DNA of 14,660 nt from Chloroflexia bacterium (GTDB lineage: Bacteria > Chloroflexota > Chloroflexia > QHBQ01 > JADMIH01), in assembly GCA_025927935.1 (NCBI GenBank), contig JAICKM010000084.1, forward strand, positions 1 through 14,660, given 5' to 3'. Numbering within the stretch: the first letter of the stretch is position 1; every line of letters starts with the position of its first letter. The notes under the pieces were generated by a model. The model was not told where the DNA came from, ran no database searches, and saw only the letters and a list, made by a program, of their open reading frames with translations. A program made the position numbers and the translations under genes. Of the stretch, positions 6,210-12,843 are shown piece by piece.

Positions 6210-8577
6210 GGTAGTCTCCTTCGGTAGTGTCTAAATGGAGGCCGTCCGCGCCCACGTGGATATGCACGGCCGCCACGGTGGGCCAATCCACGCGGAACGT
6301 CAGGCGGGCCAGCGGAGCCAGGATCTCGTCTTCAATGGCGCGTTCCACGTGGCGCGCGCCCCACTCGGCGCTGAACCCGCGGTCTACCACGTAATCGACG
6401 ACCGCCGGGTCGTAGGTCACGCGAATGGGCGCGGCGGTGCCGTCCGGGCCGTCGGCATGGGAGACGCGGGCTAGCGTCGCCGCCAGTTTGGTCTCGACGA
6501 TGCGCCGGGCCGCCGCCCGGTCCAGCGGTTGGAACAGAATCACCTTGTCGATGCGGCTGATCAGTTCGCTCGGAAAGTGCTTGCGCGCCTCGGCGAGCGC
6601 GGCCTCCTCCGACGGCGGGCGAGCGCGCTTGACGGGGTCGAGCGCCCGCCCCGTCTTGAAGCCCACCGAGCGGCCCGCGTAGCGCTCGGATCCGGCGTTC
6701 GAGGTCAGCACCACGGTCACGTCGCTGAAATAGACCGTGCGCCCGTGCGCGTCCGTCAGCCGCCCCTCGTCGAACACCTGCACGAACAGATTGATCACGG
6801 CGGGGTGGGCCTTTTCCAGCTCGTCCAGCATGAGCAGGCTGAACGGCTGGCTGCGGATGCGCTCAGTCAACTGCCCGCCCTCGTCGTGCCCGACATAGCC
6901 CGGCGGCGATCCGACCAGCCGCGACACGCTGTGCGGCTCGCTGAACTCGCTCATGTCCAGGCGGATAACATGCCGCTCGTCGCCGAAGAGGAAGCGGCCC
7001 AGCGCGCGCCCTAGCTCCGTCTTGCCTACACCGGGCGGCCCCAGGAACAGGAACACGCCGTCGGGGCGCAACGGGTTCAGGTCCAGCTGGCGCTTCGCCA
7101 GGCGTAGCGCGTTGGCGACGGCGGTAATCGCCGCATCCTGCCCGTACACGCTCGCGCCCAGGATGTCTTCCATCGCCAGGTAGCGCGCGGCCAGGTCGGG
7201 ATTGCCCGCGAAATGGTCCAGCGGGATGCCCGCCAGGTCGGCCACCACCGCACGCACATGCGCCCCGGTGACGACGCACGCCGCCGCGTCGTCACCGGCG
7301 GGCGGCGGCGTGGCGTCCGACTCCGGCAGGCTGTCGAGCAAGGCCCGCGCGCAGGCCAGTTGCAACACGTCGATGGCCTTGTCGGGGAAGTGGCGATGGC
7401 GCAGGTACTGGCGGCTCAACTCCACCACCTGGCGCAGCACGGCGTCGCTCAGCACCGTGCCGTAATGGGCGGCGAAGCGCGGGCGCAGCCGCTCCAGGAT
7501 GTGCAACGTGGCCTCCGCCGACGGCTCCTCGACCATCAAAGGCTGGAAGCGGCGCTCCAGCGCGCCGTCGCGCTCGATATAGCGGCGGTATTCGGCAATC
7601 GTCGTCGCGCCGATGACGCTGATCTCGCCGCGTGTGAGATAGGGCTTGAGCACATTCGCCAGGTCGCCGCCGCCCTCGCCGTCGCCCGCGCCGATGGCCG
7701 TGTGCATCTCGTCCAGGAAGAGCACGGCGTGCGATTTTTGCGTTTCTTCGAGCACGCTCTTGAGCCGCTCCTCGAAATCGCCCCGGTAGCGCGTCCCGGC
7801 AACCATCGCGTTGAGATCGAGTTCGACCAGGCGCCGCCCGCGCAACTGCGCCGGCACCTTATCGGCGGCCATGCGCTGGGCCAGCCCTTCGACCAGCGCC
7901 GTCTTGCCCACGCCCGGCTCGCCCACCAGGGCCGGGTTGTTCTTGGTCATCTTGCACAGCACTTCCATCAACGAGCGCAGTTCACGCTCCCGCCCGAACA
8001 GCGGCGGCAACGCCCCCTGGCGGGCCAGCGCGGTCAGGTCGCGGCCATAGCGGTCGAGGCTGGGCGTGGCCGTGGCGCGATCGGGTTCCGGGCGGCGCGT
8101 GCCGTCGGGCGGGGCCGGCAGGCCGGGATGCGCCGGGGCCGCCGGCAAGGCGGCCAGCGCGGCGGCCACTTGCGTGGCCCAACCCGTGCTATCCAGACCC
8201 AGGCCGGTCAGCCAGGCGCGCTGATCGGTGCCGTCCGCGACACCCTGGAGCACGGCGGCCAGCAAATGCAGCGGCAGCACTTCAGGATCGTGGCGCGCAG
8301 TCATCAGCTTGCCGGCCTGGCCGATCGCCGCGACGGCCCCGGCGGTGGCTTTGAGCCGGCCCTGGCCCGCGCTGCCGTCCGGCAAGGCGGCGGCCAGCCG
8401 CGTGGCAAGCGCCGGCGCGCCGCCATCCTGCCCGGTGGGCAACGGCAAGTCGCGGCCTGTGCGCAGCACGCCGATCAGCAAATGTTCGAGGCCCAACCAG
8501 TCGTGGTGTGCGGCGCGCGCTGCCGCCTGCGCCGCGTCCACGGCAGCCTGCGCCTGCGGCGAGAAGTGGGTAAACAT
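6193..8577 (-). CDS. ClpA/ClpC-type double-AAA+ unfoldase (Clp ATPase)
   Basis: A 794-residue cytoplasmic AAA+ unfoldase with two N-terminal Clp repeats (~1-40 and 75-130), a Pro-rich linker and two ATPase domains. D1 has Walker A GEPGVGKT (219-226), Walker B VLFLDE (285-290) and Arg-finger region ALERRF (339-344). D2 has Walker A GPPGVGKT (513-520), GSPPGYVG (556-563) and Walker B LLMLDE (581-586). The region between D1 and D2 is short, so the coiled-coil M domain of ClpB is missing. VGF (638-640) lies after LTSNAG where ClpA/ClpC carry the [LI]GF/L loop that docks on ClpP, so it probably feeds a ClpP protease. The frame is open to an ATG at 8634, but that codon is part of the -10 box; ATG 8577 (MFTHFSPQAQ) matches the family N-terminus. 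Only a weak ribosome binding site precedes it. The gene is followed by an overlapping ybjN-like gene. Confidence 0.92.
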   Translation of the reverse strand: MFTHFSPQAQAAVDAAQAAARAAHHDWLGLEHLLIGVLRTGRDLPLPTGQDGGAPALATRLAAALPDGSAGQGRLKATAGAVAAIGQAGKLMTARHDPEVLPLHLLAAVLQGVADGTDQRAWLTGLGLDSTGWATQVAAALAALPAAPAHPGLPAPPDGTRRPEPDRATATPSLDRYGRDLTALARQGALPPLFGRERELRSLMEVLCKMTKNNPALVGEPGVGKTALVEGLAQRMAADKVPAQLRGRRLVELDLNAMVAGTRYRGDFEERLKSVLEETQKSHAVLFLDEMHTAIGAGDGEGGGDLANVLKPYLTRGEISVIGATTIAEYRRYIERDGALERRFQPLMVEEPSAEATLHILERLRPRFAAHYGTVLSDAVLRQVVELSRQYLRHRHFPDKAIDVLQLACARALLDSLPESDATPPPAGDDAAACVVTGAHVRAVVADLAGIPLDHFAGNPDLAARYLAMEDILGASVYGQDAAITAVANALRLAKRQLDLNPLRPDGVFLFLGPPGVGKTELGRALGRFLFGDERHVIRLDMSEFSEPHSVSRLVGSPPGYVGHDEGGQLTERIRSQPFSLLMLDELEKAHPAVINLFVQVFDEGRLTDAHGRTVYFSDVTVVLTSNAGSERYAGRSVGFKTGRALDPVKRARPPSEEAALAEARKHFPSELISRIDKVILFQPLDRAAARRIVETKLAATLARVSHADGPDGTAAPIRVTYDPAVVDYVVDRGFSAEWGARHVERAIEDEILAPLARLTFRVDWPTVAAVHIHVGADGLHLDTTEGDYHADHT

Positions 8578-8632
8578 GGTCACGATCCGGCGCGGGCCTG
8601 GCGGGCGATGGTCCAGAGTGGGAACATAGCCC

Positions 8633-8662
8633 ATTGTACAAGAGCGATCCGCGCGCTGTCAA
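8633..8662 (-). promoter_or_regulatory. Promoter of the clp operon
   Basis: On the minus strand consensus TTGACA (8657-8662), 18 bp, TACAAT (8633-8638). The predicted start near 8626 lies downstream of the ATG at 8634, which rules that codon out as start and gives a ~50-nt leader to ATG 8577. No CIRCE heat-shock operator is visible. Confidence 0.7.
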
Positions 8663-8728
8663 TGCGGCCCAGCACGGCCCCGGCGCGCGCAACTATCACC
8701 GGCCCGGCCCGTTTCATTATGCGCGATA

Positions 8729-8749
8729 CCGCCGGAGTCATTCCGGCGG
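8729..8749. repeat. Perfect 8-bp inverted repeat upstream of the BON gene
   Basis: CCGCCGGA (8729-8736), GTCAT, TCCGGCGG (8742-8749) lies in the 207-base divergent region between clp and the BON gene. It is 36 bases ahead of the BON ATG and has no T run after it. It could be an operator or a leader hairpin. A convincing plus-strand promoter for the BON gene was not found. Confidence 0.5.
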
Positions 8750-8784
8750 CGAACTGAGCTTGCTTGAGAGGAGCAACAAACACA

Positions 8785-9303
8785 ATGGATACGACTAACA
8801 ACGAGTCGCGCGACAGCTACACCGGGGAACCCGGCGGCAGCACCGGGCGACCGGGCGAAGATGTGTTCGACATGGGGGTCGAGCCGCTGGAATCGGTGGA
8901 ACCCGATTTTGCCGGCGACGTGGGAACCACCGATGTGCAGGAAGCGGTCGAGAACGGCGAGACCTATTTCCCGCCGACCGACCCGGTGGTCGCGCCCGCC
9001 GATAACGACGCGGGCCTGGAGGTCCTGGGCGGGTTCGCCGAAACCTCGCTCGAAGAGCCGCGCGAAGCCACCCGCGACCCGGCGCGCATGAAACTGAACG
9101 ACGACGAAATTGCCGAGAATGTACTGAACGCTATCCGCAACGACGCCTACACCACGGACCTCGACATCGACGTGACGGTGGAGAACGGCGTCGTCTACTT
9201 GCGCGGGCGCGTCAACTCGCTCGACGATGTGGAGCAGGCCGAAGAGGTGGCCGGCAGCGTGGAAGGTGTGGTCGACGTCGAAGAAGAACTGGAAATCGTC
9301 TGA
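8785..9303 (+). CDS. Acidic BON-domain protein
   Basis: A 172-residue, strongly acidic protein without signal peptide. Residues 1-100 look disordered, rich in Gly/Glu/Asp/Pro, and contain VQEAVENGETYFPPTDPVVA (51-70), a motif I associate with Chloroflexota BON proteins. Residues ~104-172 form a single BON domain: LNDDEIAENVLNAIRND, DIDVTVENGVVYLRGRV, then DDVEQAEEVAGSVEGVVDVE. BON domains bind phospholipids or other ligands; here, without export signals, the partner is unknown. The ATG at 8785 is preceded by GAGGAG (8768-8773) with an 11-base gap; the TTG at 8764 lies before that site and is rejected. The stop TGA shares bases with the ATG of the next gene (TGATG), so the BON and PHP genes are translationally coupled. 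Confidence 0.85.
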   Translation: MDTTNNESRDSYTGEPGGSTGRPGEDVFDMGVEPLESVEPDFAGDVGTTDVQEAVENGETYFPPTDPVVAPADNDAGLEVLGGFAETSLEEPREATRDPARMKLNDDEIAENVLNAIRNDAYTTDLDIDVTVENGVVYLRGRVNSLDDVEQAEEVAGSVEGVVDVEEELEIV

Positions 9304-10151
9304 TGAGCGTGCGTTTTGTCGATCTACATATGCACAGTCCGGTCAGCGACGGCTTCTGGACGACTGAGAATCTGCCCCCGGCGGCCAAAGAACTCGGCCT
9401 CGACGTGATCGCGCTGACCGACCACGACGAAGTGGCGGGCGTGGCGGCCATGGCGGCGGCCTGCCGGCCCTATGGCATCGCGGTCATCCCCGCCGTGGAG
9501 ATCAGCACCTACTTCGAGAACGTGGGCTACCACATGCTGCTCTACGGCATCGATCTGCACAACCCGGCGCTGGCCGACAAGTTCGCCACGGCGCGCCGTT
9601 ACTACAACGACATGTGCCACAACGCCGTGGCCGAACTGGCGAAGCGCGGCAAGCCGCTCGACCTGGAGCGCAGCCCGGCCTTACGCGGCGACGCGGTCAA
9701 GGTCTACCATCTGGTCGCCGCGCTGGTGGACCAGAAGTATGCGGAGAACATGAGCCAGGCGTATGGCATCTGCAACGAAGTGGGCGCCCACTACGGCTGG
9801 AGCCTGCCCATGGAAGAAGCGATTGCTCTGGGCCACCAGGCCGGCGGCGTCAGCGTGATCGCCCATCCAGGCCGCGCTGAACCCGGCTTCACCGCCGCCA
9901 CCGGCGCCGTGCTCGATGGCATGCGGGCCATTGGCCTCGACGGCGTGGAAGCCTTCCACTCGTTCCACACAGCCCGCGATGTGGCCTTCTATCAGACCTA
10001 TGCCCAGCAGCACCGCATGCTGATTGGCACCGGCTCGGACAGCCATGGCCCCGGCCAGAGTCCGCGCATGTTGACCGCCTGGCCCGCCGTGGAGTGCCGG
10101 GCGCTGCTGGAGCGCTGCGGCTTCACCGTCGCCGATCCGACCACATCCTAG
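9303..10151 (+). CDS. PHP-domain metal-dependent phosphoesterase
   Basis: A 282-residue PHP phosphoesterase of the TrpH/YciV-like group. All metal-binding landmarks are present: DLHMHSPVSDG (7-17; Asp7, His9, His11), ALTDHDEV (37-44), PAVEIST (63-69; Glu66), IAHPGR (186-191; His188), GVEAFHSFH (214-222) and TGSDSHG (243-249; Asp246, His248). An insertion at ~85-165 is longer than the core fold and may set specificity. Relatives include RNase AM (TrpH) and 3',5'-nucleotide bisphosphate phosphatases, so hydrolysis of a phosphoester in nucleotides or RNA is likely, with the exact substrate open. The ATG at 9303 overlaps the BON stop codon. A PAP2 phosphatase follows 40 bases after the stop, probably in the same transcript. 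Confidence 0.88.
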   Translation: MSVRFVDLHMHSPVSDGFWTTENLPPAAKELGLDVIALTDHDEVAGVAAMAAACRPYGIAVIPAVEISTYFENVGYHMLLYGIDLHNPALADKFATARRYYNDMCHNAVAELAKRGKPLDLERSPALRGDAVKVYHLVAALVDQKYAENMSQAYGICNEVGAHYGWSLPMEEAIALGHQAGGVSVIAHPGRAEPGFTAATGAVLDGMRAIGLDGVEAFHSFHTARDVAFYQTYAQQHRMLIGTGSDSHGPGQSPRMLTAWPAVECRALLERCGFTVADPTTS

Positions 10152-10191
10152 TCATCCGATTGATGCCGCGGCTTTGCAGGAGACCACTACA

Positions 10192-10899
10192 ATGCAGTCA
10201 AAAGACAGCAACACCCGCAAGCTAACTCGCAACCTGCCGATCATCCTGGCGACCGGCCTGGGCGCCAATGTGGTGACCATGTTCGTGCTCGGCAAGCTGA
10301 CCGAGGGCCTGTTACACAGCGAGGTTAAAAAAGCCCTCGACAAGCCGCTGACGGACGCTGCCCAGGACATGCAAAGCAAGACCCTGAAGCCGGTCATGGC
10401 CCTGTGCAGCGGGCTGGGCGAACCCTGGACCCTCTACCCGGTCACCGGCTTCCTGGCCCTGCGCTGGCTCAAGCAAGACCGCCAGGTGGACGCAGCTACA
10501 CTCGGCCTGGCGCTGGTCGGCAGCGCCACGCTGAACGAAATCCTCAAGACGCTGCTCAAGCGCCCGCGCCCGGAGCTGCGCATCCACCAGAAAAAGACAT
10601 CCGGCTCTAGCTTCCCCAGCAGCCACATCACGATGAGTCTGGCGACCTACGGCACGGTTGCGTACCTGGTCAGCCGGCGGCGCGAACAGGACACGGATCA
10701 GGCCAAGCAAAAGCAGAATCGCCGGGTGCTGGCGCGCATCTGGGCGCCCGTGCTGGCCGTCTGCGCCCTCATCGGCTGGAGCCGCATCTACCTGGGCGTG
10801 CATCATCCGACCGACGTACTCGCCGGGGCGGTGGCCGGCACGATCATGATCACCACCTGCGCCGCCGCCTGCAACTGCCTCACCCCGGACAAGTCCTAG
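10192..10899 (+). CDS. PAP2-superfamily membrane phosphatase
   Basis: A 235-residue membrane protein with the three PAP2 acid phosphatase motifs: KX6RP as Lys119...Arg126-Pro127 (KTLLKRPRP), PSSH at 142-145 with the catalytic acid His145, and SRX5HX3D as Ser197-Arg198, nucleophile His204 and Asp208. Hydrophobic segments lie around 15-35, 65-92, 101-118, 144-161, 183-195 and 207-225. It probably removes phosphate from lipid phosphates (phosphatidic acid, phosphatidylglycerophosphate or undecaprenyl diphosphate). The unusual third residue of the PSGH motif (Ser for Gly) is common in the family. ATG 10192 has CAGGAG nine bases upstream; an in-frame TTG at 10174 lies before that site and is rejected. 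It is the last gene of the BON-PHP-PAP2 run. Confidence 0.88.
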   Translation: MQSKDSNTRKLTRNLPIILATGLGANVVTMFVLGKLTEGLLHSEVKKALDKPLTDAAQDMQSKTLKPVMALCSGLGEPWTLYPVTGFLALRWLKQDRQVDAATLGLALVGSATLNEILKTLLKRPRPELRIHQKKTSGSSFPSSHITMSLATYGTVAYLVSRRREQDTDQAKQKQNRRVLARIWAPVLAVCALIGWSRIYLGVHHPTDVLAGAVAGTIMITTCAAACNCLTPDKS

Positions 10900-10906
10900 C
10901 CGCCCC

Positions 10907-10925
10907 GCCGGCGCGGGCCGCCGGC
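10907..10925 (+). terminator. GC hairpin just after the PAP2 stop
   Basis: GCCGGCG (10907-10913), CGGGC, CGCCGGC (10919-10925) is a perfect 7-bp stem starting eight bases after the stop codon. No U run follows, so it may end or stabilise the transcript rather than act as a classic terminator. Confidence 0.4.
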
Positions 10926-11111
10926 CAGGGCAATTGCGACGGCCGTCTTGCTTGTTGGGGCCGGTCACAAACCGGCCCGTCCGGCGGCCAATATGACCGC
11001 GCCGGACGACCGACCCGCTACTTTCCCCGCCGCCCCGCCGTTGTGAGAGTCAAGGGGCGGGGCGGGGCCGCATCCCGCCCGCCCCCCGCCACTTGCCACG
11101 CGCCCCGGCTC
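10926..11111. other. Non-coding spacer with a series of GC-rich inverted repeats
   Basis: This is most of the 311-base gap between the PAP2 and doxX genes; no credible ORF. GGGCCGGT-CACAA-ACCGGCCC (10958-10978) is a perfect 8-bp stem. CGTCCGGCG (10978-10986) pairs with CGCCGGACG (11000-11008), a perfect 9-bp stem that shares one base with the first. GGGGCGGGGCGGGG (11054-11067) faces a C-rich run at 11074-11090 and can form a long stem with one bulged G, or a G-rich secondary structure. Roles are unknown. Confidence 0.5.
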
Positions 11112-11140
11112 TTGTGCCGGATCTACCCGCGTGCTACAAT
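11112..11140 (+). promoter_or_regulatory. Promoter of the doxX gene
   Basis: TTGTGC (11112-11117), exactly 17 bp, TACAAT (11135-11140), with TG at 11132-11133 making an extended -10. The predicted start near 11147 leaves a ~64-nt leader before ATG 11211. Confidence 0.7.
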
Positions 11141-11210
11141 AGTTGTAACGCAAGCGGCCGGTTATCCGGGGGCGCGTTCGCCCGCCCCTCTGTAGTCAGG
11201 AGGATACCCG

Positions 11211-11708
11211 ATGCTACCTGGAGCAATTAGTCGGTTGTTCGGACGCTGGTCCGAACCTATCGGCGGCACGCCCGCCGCGCTGGCGACGGTGCTACGCTGG
11301 CTCGCCATCTTACTGCGCCTCTACGCGGGCGTCATCTTCGTCCAGTACGGCTATGATAAGCTGCTGGGCGGCAACGTCCGCTATGCCATGGACGCCCAAT
11401 TCTTCCAGGCAGTCGGTGTGCCCTTCCCCGAACTGACCCAGGTGCTCATCGGCCTGCTGGAACTGGTCGGCGGCCTGGCGCTGATCGCGGGCCTCTTTAC
11501 GCGCGTGTTCGGCTTCTTGCTGGCCTGCAACATGGTGGTCGCCACGCTGACGGTCGGCAACACCAGCGCCGAGTTACCGCTGCTTATCTGCTGCGCCCTG
11601 CTCGTCTGGACGGGCGGCGGCATGCTCTCCCTCGACCAACTGATCGACCGGCGCTTCAGCCGCACCCCCGCCCGCGTGGATACCGCCGACCGGCCCATAC
11701 GCAGCTAG
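11211..11708 (+). CDS. DoxX-family membrane protein
   Basis: A 165-residue integral membrane protein of the DoxX family, which usually has four helices and ~130-170 residues. Helices lie near 28-46, 74-97, 99-116 and 120-138. Family-like features are RLYAGVIFVQYGYDKLLGG (36-54) after helix 1, FFQAVGVPFPEL (64-75) before helix 2, and LIGLLELVGGLALIAGLFTR (79-98). DoxX proteins take part in redox or respiratory processes: thiosulfate:quinone oxidoreductase subunit in archaea, and an oxidoreductase complex with SodA and SseA in mycobacteria. The partner here is unknown. The ATG has AGGAGGA seven bases upstream and a good promoter 71 bases upstream. It appears monocistronic; a convergent gene ends 31 bases after the stop. 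Confidence 0.85.
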   Translation: MLPGAISRLFGRWSEPIGGTPAALATVLRWLAILLRLYAGVIFVQYGYDKLLGGNVRYAMDAQFFQAVGVPFPELTQVLIGLLELVGGLALIAGLFTRVFGFLLACNMVVATLTVGNTSAELPLLICCALLVWTGGGMLSLDQLIDRRFSRTPARVDTADRPIRS

Positions 11709-11724
11709 AGCACGACCCGTGGTG

Positions 11725-11739
11725 CCCGCGGTTCGCGGG
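11725..11739. terminator. Hairpin between convergent doxX and brnA-like genes
   Basis: CCCGCG-GTT-CGCGGG is a perfect 6-bp stem filling the 31-base gap between two converging stop codons. It has no U run on either strand but sits where a bidirectional terminator is expected. Confidence 0.45.
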
Positions 11740-11931
11740 TTATGCCGCGCCTGAGCGGTTGTCCAGTTCTTCGCGTACCACGCGGCGCAAGGTAGCCTCC
11801 AACGGCTCCTTGCGCTGCCGGATATGCTCCCGCAACGCCGCGTTTGTCAACGTCTGGTAGTTACCGCCTCCCGCCGCGTGGGCTTGCTCGCGGAACCACG
11901 CCAGGATGTCGTCGTCCAGGCGAATGGTCAC
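11740..11931 (-). CDS. BrnA-type antitoxin-like protein, N-terminally incomplete
   Basis: From GTG 11931 this gives 63 residues with the ribbon-helix-helix pattern of BrnA (COG3514) antitoxins: VTIRLDDDILAWFREQ, then GGGNYQTLTNAALREHI (21-37) and a charged helical tail. BrnA binds its own promoter and neutralises the BrnT ribonuclease. Coding similarity continues upstream of the GTG: the preceding codons read IPAGKTR, the segment that normally leads into TIRLD in this family. From there back to the stop of the peptidase gene (28 codons, same frame) there is no ATG, GTG or TTG. The GTG also has no ribosome binding site. It is therefore either a decayed gene that lost its start or one using a rare start (CTG 11964). 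The toxin is not adjacent; a BrnT-like remnant lies 0.9 kb upstream behind the peptidase. Confidence 0.6.
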   Translation of the reverse strand: MTIRLDDDILAWFREQAHAAGGGNYQTLTNAALREHIRQRKEPLEATLRRVVREELDNRSGAA

Positions 11932-12015
11932 GCGCGTTTTGCCCGCAGGAATGATGGCGATCAGGTGCCGCCGAGGCTGGCGGCTAGCGCGGGCGGCCTT
12001 GCGCGGGGCGGGGAC

Positions 12016-12687
12016 TTAGGGCGTAAACCGTTTCCAATGGCCTTCGGAGACGACTTCGACGGTCCCGCCGGTCACTTTGAGGGCGGTCTCATCGTCAATC
12101 GCGTACCGTGGCACGGTCAGGCCGGCGGCCCAGCGTTCGGCGTCGGCCATGGTATTCTCCGGTAGCTCCGGGTGATCCAGGTGCGGAAACATCGCAAAAT
12201 CCACCAGGCCCAGCGTCTCGTCGCCCCCGGTGGGCGGCTTCCAGCCGACGAAGTCCTCCCCGATGCGGGGGGCCATCACCATACTGCCGGCGCTCAGTCC
12301 CACGTAGACCGTCTCGCGCAGCGCCGGCAGGAGGTCGGCCAGCCCGGACTGCCGCATCCAGTAGCACAGGTACAAGGGGTCGCCGCCATTCACCAGCAGG
12401 ACGTCCGTCTCCCGAACCAGGGGGACCCAATACTCGTCTTCGATGCTGGGCAGCGCGGTGAGCTCCAGCACCCCCAAGGACTTCCAACCGAGCTCGCACA
12501 TGGGCGTTCTGGGCTCTCGTCCGCTGATGAACTTCCAGGCCTCGCGAGGACCGGTCATGGGATGCGCATACGACGCGGTGGGAATGCAGAGGGCGCTGGA
12601 CTCGGCAATCGGTTTGCCCAGGAGGTCGACCAGCGCGTTGTGGATGCTCGTGTTCTTGATGCCGGCGGAAGTGAGCAGCAATTTCAT
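12016..12687 (-). CDS. Peptidase S51 family protein (dipeptidase E-like)
   Basis: A 223-residue cytoplasmic serine peptidase of family S51 (PepE-like, class I glutamine amidotransferase-like fold). It starts MKLLLTSAGIKN. The region before the nucleophile has DVLLVNGGDPLYL (95-107), and the elbow is VGLSAGSMV (129-137) with Ser132 as likely nucleophile. His169 in MFPHLDHPE (166-174) is a candidate catalytic His. Family members cleave Asp-X dipeptides or cyanophycin-derived beta-Asp-Arg; cyanophycinases are longer, so a dipeptidase is more likely. The frame is open to 12762, but ATG 12687 has AAGGAGAG ideally placed and matches the family start; the extra 25 residues are rejected. A hairpin lies in the leader. 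The brnA-like frame follows in the same reading frame after the TAA. Confidence 0.87.
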   Translation of the reverse strand: MKLLLTSAGIKNTSIHNALVDLLGKPIAESSALCIPTASYAHPMTGPREAWKFISGREPRTPMCELGWKSLGVLELTALPSIEDEYWVPLVRETDVLLVNGGDPLYLCYWMRQSGLADLLPALRETVYVGLSAGSMVMAPRIGEDFVGWKPPTGGDETLGLVDFAMFPHLDHPELPENTMADAERWAAGLTVPRYAIDDETALKVTGGTVEVVSEGHWKRFTP

Positions 12688-12712
12688 GATTTCTCTCCTT
12701 GCCGATTTAAGG

Positions 12713-12728
12713 GGAGCCGCAAGGCTCC
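12713..12728 (-). repeat. 6-bp stem-loop in the leader of the S51 peptidase gene
   Basis: On the minus strand GGAGCC-TTGC-GGCTCC lies 25 bases upstream of ATG 12687, just before the ribosome binding site. It may affect translation; no T run follows. Confidence 0.4.
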
Positions 12729-12843
12729 TCCAGTCCTGCTCTTTGATACTGAAGCAGAACAACTCCAGAACGTCACGATTGCGTTTCTACCAACTTGAGT
12801 CGTATGCTCTCCAAGGTGTCTTGAAACAAAGATCTTGCGCTTC

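Noticed and set aside
7213..8757. 514-codon open frame on the plus strand
   Set aside because: It is antisense to the clp gene. Its translation is Arg/Gln/His-rich without any domain, a usual shadow in GC-rich DNA.
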